This document shows, in pieces, positions 60,967-64,000 of a DNA stretch of 64,000 bases. Both the position numbers and the translations under genes were made by a program. The stretch's first letter is position 1. Every line of letters starts with the position of its first letter. Location: NCBI RefSeq assembly GCF_022095675.1, contig NZ_JAHYSG010000003.1:1-64000 (forward strand), read 5' to 3'. The notes under the pieces were generated by a model. That model was not told the DNA's origin. It did no database searches and worked only from the letters and a program-made list of their open reading frames with translations. This stretch comes from Dactylosporangium sp. AC04546. Its GTDB lineage: Bacteria > Actinomycetota > Actinomycetes > Mycobacteriales > Micromonosporaceae.

Positions 60967-61868
60967 CCGGTCACCACCTGGAGCTCGTCGATCCTGATCG
61001 AGGTCGTGGTCGCGCGGGTCAGCGTCTCGGTACCGCTCGCGCCGCCGCCTTCCACCCACCAGTCGACGTGCCACGTCGTCGTCACCGTCACCGTGTAGCT
61101 CCCGCCCGGCTTGGTGCGGCTCGGCGCTGAGTAGCCGTCGTAGCCGCACGTCGGCGACCTGGAGCCGCTTTGTGCCGCCTTGTCGTACGCCGTGCCGGGA
61201 TTCGCGCATACGACCGCGTGGCCGTCGCCCATCTCCCAGCGAATCTTCGTCGCATTGCCCCGAGCGGTGACCGACAAGCCCGGCACCGAGGCGGTTGCTG
61301 TGATCGGTCCCCAGGTCTGGGGCGTGACAGCCGTCCACATCCACACCGGCAAGCCGACGAGGCCGGCGCCGTCCTGGCCGGGGCTGATGCCGATCTGCGC
61401 GGCGCGCATCGGCAGGTCGCGGACCGCTCGAGCCGCCAGTTGCGCCGGCGTCGGAGCGCCCGGAGATCCCGGTGGCGGGTCATCCCGCCAGACCAGGCCG
61501 CCGACGACGTCACCGAAGCAGCGCTGCCGATACACAGCACCGTCTCCCGGTTCGTGTCCCGACCATGCGGGGTCTCCGGCGGCCGGTTGAGGCAACTCGA
61601 GGATGTAGTAGCAGCCGTCAGCTGGGTTGAGATGTCCCCATCCGGACTGCCAGCACGGGACGACAACGCCGCCCGCCGTGCATTCCTGACCGCCAACTCC
61701 ACCAGCAGGGGTCTCACCGCCCCCGACGCTTGGCTTCTCCACAACCACTTGGCAGTCGCCGACGGACGGGCAAACCAGGTAGTCAGCTCGGGCCGGGACT
61801 GAGCCGAGCCCGACCGCCGCGACGATGACGGCTATGACGACGGTCGTTCGGCGTCCTGCCGTCAGCAC
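60963..61868 (-). CDS. Secreted protein of the pilus operon with PKD-like segment
   Basis: About 301 residues. Signal peptide TTVVIAVIVAAVGLGSVPARA, then a mature region with many Cys residues (DYLVCPSVGDCQVVV, GQECTAGGVVVPCW, DGCYYILELP). The end includes WEMGDGHAVVCANPGTAYD, like the W.FGDG..... turn of PKD domains, and YTVTVTTTWHVDWWV. Start GTG at 61868, 7 bases inside the lipoprotein gene end. Likely an exterior assembly or adhesion factor. Confidence 0.78.
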   Translation of the reverse strand: MLTAGRRTTVVIAVIVAAVGLGSVPARADYLVCPSVGDCQVVVEKPSVGGGETPAGGVGGQECTAGGVVVPCWQSGWGHLNPADGCYYILELPQPAAGDPAWSGHEPGDGAVYRQRCFGDVVGGLVWRDDPPPGSPGAPTPAQLAARAVRDLPMRAAQIGISPGQDGAGLVGLPVWMWTAVTPQTWGPITATASVPGLSVTARGNATKIRWEMGDGHAVVCANPGTAYDKAAQSGSRSPTCGYDGYSAPSRTKPGGSYTVTVTTTWHVDWWVEGGGASGTETLTRATTTSIRIDELQVVTG

Positions 61869-62407
61869 GGGGAGCCTCGCTCGGCCACGGACTCGTACAC
61901 GTACCACCTGCCGTTCACCTGCTTGGCCTTCACCACGACCGGGTACCGCTTCGCCTGGGGCGGGGGTGGCGTCTTGCCACCGACCGAGTTCCAGTTCGTC
62001 CCGTCGAAACAGTCCTGGATCACTGCCTCGCCGGTAGACAGGCTCAGCTCAGCGACCGTCGGACTCCAGGTCGGCCGGCCTTCGCTGTGTATCCCGTTGA
62101 GCGAAAAGATGTAGAGGCCGTTCAAGAGCTGTCCGAGCAGCGGCTCACCGACGTACGCGGCGAGCTCAATGGTGCGGTAGTCGGAAGTCGCCGACGCCTT
62201 GATGAACGCCTCCAGATAGCCGTTGTAGACGGCCAGAATCCGGCTTCGCGCTTCGTCCTCGGCCGGGTTACCGGTAGGCGTTCCTGTCGCTGCGGGCGTC
62301 ACCGGCATCGTGGGCCCGGTCGGCACGTCAGCGCTGCATCCGGCGGGCGCTGCCAAGGCCAGTCCCAGCATGAGGCTGAGCGCGATCCTGATTGACTGTG
62401 TGTTCAT
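61862..62407 (-). CDS. Lipoprotein, first gene of the pilus operon
   Basis: A 181-residue lipoprotein. Lipobox APAGC near residue 24. Thr/Pro-rich spacer, then a small alpha+beta domain (AEDEARSRILAVYNGYLEAFIKASATSDYRTIELAAYVGEPLLGQLLNGLY..., ending KAKQVNGRWYVYESVAERGSPC). The fold resembles the NTF2/DUF4878-like stalk (inference). GGGGGAG 6 bases before the ATG. It opens the 12-gene minus-strand operon. Confidence 0.8.
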   Translation of the reverse strand: MNTQSIRIALSLMLGLALAAPAGCSADVPTGPTMPVTPAATGTPTGNPAEDEARSRILAVYNGYLEAFIKASATSDYRTIELAAYVGEPLLGQLLNGLYIFSLNGIHSEGRPTWSPTVAELSLSTGEAVIQDCFDGTNWNSVGGKTPPPPQAKRYPVVVKAKQVNGRWYVYESVAERGSPC

Positions 62408-62498
62408 GTCACTCTCCCCCGTAGTCCAGTCATTCAGGGTTTAGCGCACATCGATGGACGTCCGCTACGCACGGCGCGGTACGCATTCGTTGCTCGCG

Positions 62499-62534
62499 CT
62501 TCGGTAGACGCACTTGGGAGTGCGTACACCGAAG
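62499..62534. repeat. Inverted repeat between divergent pilus genes
   Basis: CTTCGGTAGACGCACT pairs with AGTGCGTACACCGAAG over 14 of 16 positions around loop TGGG. It lies 92 bases from the lipoprotein start and 144 bases from the winged-helix gene, so an operator or attenuator role is possible. Confidence 0.55.
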
Positions 62535-62677
62535 GGTGCGCAGATCAACCGGATGGACAGACCATAGACGTGGGATTGGTGCGGTCTTGTCCAGGTGAGT
62601 AGGACACCTTCACACTGTGGCTTACTGCGCGGAACGCCGATGCCGCCGCGCACGTCTGACCGATGGGGGACCTTCGG

Positions 62678-62968
62678 ATGGAATCGCCAGGAGACCGCCG
62701 AGATCTGCAAACCGTGATCGATTTCCTGGGAACACCCCTGGTCGTCGACATTCTCCGAGCGATTCGCGAAGGCGGCCGGCCGCGACAGAGTCCAGAGTTC
62801 TGCCGGTACGGTGACGCCGTCGAAGCTGCCATTGATGCGCTGACCGCTGCGGGGGCGGTCTGCGACCGCTGCGGGGTTGAACCGACGCTCACGTTGACAG
62901 ACAAGGGCCACCTGCTCTGCTCGCTGATGGACCAAGTTGTCGACTTCGACCTCGACGAGGCTTGCTAA
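62678..62968 (+). CDS. Small winged-helix protein A
   Basis: About 96 residues, from the ATG at 62678 (GGGGGA 8 bases upstream; an in-frame ATG at 62663 precedes it). LQTVIDFLGTPLVVDILRAIREGGRPRQSPEF is a helix-turn-helix start. DAVEAAIDALTAAGAVCDRCGVEPTLTLTDKGHLLCSLM is the recognition helix and wing, a form like HxlR/MarR wings. Cys residues CDRC could bind metal. Divergent from the pilus operon, so probably regulates it (inference). Confidence 0.68.
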   Translation: MESPGDRRDLQTVIDFLGTPLVVDILRAIREGGRPRQSPEFCRYGDAVEAAIDALTAAGAVCDRCGVEPTLTLTDKGHLLCSLMDQVVDFDLDEAC

Positions 62969-63152
62969 TCGGTCGTGCCCCGACGCCCGAGGTACGCCAT
63001 TTCGTCGGAGCGGCGCTCAGAAATTTCGGTCTTCTGCCAAGAATGCTGATACTTCCTTGACGCCCCAGGCACAACCACACGCAGACTGTCCTTCGAAGTG
63101 CCGAACGTCGATGTATCTGTCGAGTGCCGGCTGTTCAATGGGGGACGGTGAC

Positions 63153-63497
63153 GTGGAGTTTGGCGATCTCCTGGAGATCCGGGAACTGCTGCAGTACCAA
63201 CACGTGATCGGTGCCGTGGTCTGTCTCGGCGAGCGCCCGATGCGCTACGGCGAGCTCGGCAGTGCGATCACGGAGTGGACCGGCTGCCGCATCGGCGACG
63301 GCGAGGTGACCCGGACCGTCCACCGGCTGGTCGAGAGCGGGCTCGCCGACGAGGCTTACGTGCAAGGGCACCGCCTGCTCGTCCTCACGGCAGCGGGCAT
63401 GCAGCGGCTCGACACGATCCGCGCCCTGGGGGGCGCCCTGCGCCAACCGGAAATCGGGGCCGCCAGTTCGTCGGTACGGGCTGATGACCAACGTTGA
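63153..63497 (+). CDS. Small winged-helix protein B (HxlR-like)
   Basis: About 114 residues, from the GTG at 63153 (ATG at 63138 is an alternative). GDLLEIRELLQYQHVIGAVVCLGERPMRYGELGSAITEWTG, then GEVTRTVHRLVESGLADEAYVQGHRLLVLTAAGMQRLD. This is a HxlR-type winged helix. It carries the same GGGGGA ribosome site placement as protein A, suggesting a duplicated module. A C-terminal tail is Ser/Arg-rich. Probably a partner regulator of the pilus genes. Confidence 0.7.
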   Translation: MEFGDLLEIRELLQYQHVIGAVVCLGERPMRYGELGSAITEWTGCRIGDGEVTRTVHRLVESGLADEAYVQGHRLLVLTAAGMQRLDTIRALGGALRQPEIGAASSSVRADDQR

Positions 63498-63578
63498 CGG
63501 CTGGCGGGCGAGCCGCACCGCTGATGCCGCTGAACCGCCGGCAGGAAGCATCCGATCAACCGCAGCTCGGCGGAGCCG

Positions 63579-64000
63579 GTGAACGCCGGGACCGCCGTGG
63601 CAATGGCCGGTGTCGGAGTCGCGATCGGGCCTGTCGCGCGCTTCGAGGCGTTTCGAAGCTCCGTGCCCGCCGGCCTACCGCCGCGATCAGCTTGCCCCCG
63701 TTGCGGTCGCGCGCTGTTCGGAGCCGGCCTCAATTGGCGCAGCTGGACCGTTGCCCTCCGGGGCGATTGCCGTTCGTGCGGGTTGCACACGCGTCCACCG
63801 CTCGCTCCCATCGCCATCGCGATGGGAGCAGCGTTCGCGGCACTGACAATGTCCGTCGATGCACTGCTGCCACTACTGGCCTATTGCTTCGTGGCCGCCG
63901 TCGGAATCACGCTCGCCGCCGTCGATGTTGCGGTCCACCGCCTGCCGAACCGGCTGACTGTCCTGCTGGCCATCGGCACCACAACGCTGTTCGCAATCCA
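63579..64000 (+). CDS. Prepilin peptidase, partial (cut at window end)
   Basis: The first ~140 codons of an A24 prepilin peptidase. Two Cys pairs, CPRCGRAL and CRSCGLHTR, form the zinc ribbon of the PilD type. The first catalytic Asp lies in GITLAAVDVAVHRLPNRLTVLL, with the following conserved LPN. GTG at 63579 is the likely start; ATG at 63603 is an alternative. It would cleave the Flp and TadE-like leaders made by the minus-strand operon. The C-terminal half lies outside the window. Confidence 0.82.
   Translation, partial: MNAGTAVAMAGVGVAIGPVARFEAFRSSVPAGLPPRSACPRCGRALFGAGLNWRSWTVALRGDCRSCGLHTRPPLAPIAIAMGAAFAALTMSVDALLPLLAYCFVAAVGITLAAVDVAVHRLPNRLTVLLAIGTTTLFAI

Noticed and set aside
62465..62935. 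A 156-codon minus-strand frame over winged-helix protein A
   Set aside because: No family features or ribosome site; antisense to a better-supported gene and covers the divergent promoter.

Overview
The window is very GC-rich and almost fully coding, with frequent GTG starts and ATGA/GTGA gene overlaps. It carries actinobacterial markers: the mycothiol ligase gene mshC, a PAC2 protein, DUF3090, DUF5703, an SCO1664-type protein, an F420-type LLM oxidoreductase, and a LexA-type box TCGAAC-N4-GTTCGA. This fits a soil actinomycete, most likely Micromonosporaceae-like (inference; no rRNA or housekeeping phylogenetic marker is present).

Layout. 1-28 kb is chromosomal core and metabolism: universal stress protein, chemotaxis receptor, PucR regulator and esterase, methionine synthase metH, a DUF2142 membrane protein, PAC2, an AlaA-type aminotransferase, an orphan Imm21-like protein, a GntR regulator, an SSS/DUF3311 permease pair, threonine dehydratase with a divergent LysR, the conserved mshC operon, an aldo/keto reductase, a beta-propeller lipoprotein, an M20 peptidase and a hemerythrin-like protein. 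At 28.2-30.4 kb a tRNA-Leu(GAG) is followed by an AbrB-like gene, a tyrosine recombinase and a small gene with a perfect LexA box; no second att site is visible, so this is a small or decayed tRNA-linked island.

31.7-39 kb is a copper cluster: YcnI/DUF1775, a broken CopD-CtaG gene, a PepSY membrane protein, CopC, PCuAC, a Tat-type DyP peroxidase and a four-helix Cys-rich copper-binding protein. Four promoters in it share GGAAC-N17-CGACTAC (one has CGACCAA), which points to one dedicated ECF-type sigma factor not encoded here. 39.4-49.2 kb is a nickel cluster: a five-gene nikABCDE-type ABC importer, a Nur/Fur regulator overlapping a GNAT gene, Fe/Mn superoxide dismutase (sodF), an unknown gene and a NicO/RcnA-type exporter with its secreted partner. 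Palindromes of the form ATTGCA-N7-TGCAAT lie upstream of the ABC operon (two), between nur and sodF, upstream of the unknown gene, and also upstream of a distant MFS gene at 30.46 kb. Together they outline a Nur regulon with two apparently undescribed members. Remnants of fur, MFS and tsaD genes show that this region has been rearranged.

50-52 kb holds an XRE regulator followed by an HD-domain hydrolase. 51.9-62.4 kb is one continuous minus-strand Tad/Flp pilus operon (lipoprotein, secreted protein, SAF/CpaB-like, CpaE-like, CpaF, TadB, TadC, Flp-like pilin, three TadE-like pseudopilins and a 964-residue LysM/BTAD membrane protein). Divergent from it are two small winged-helix genes and a prepilin peptidase cut by the window edge, probably completing the pilus system.
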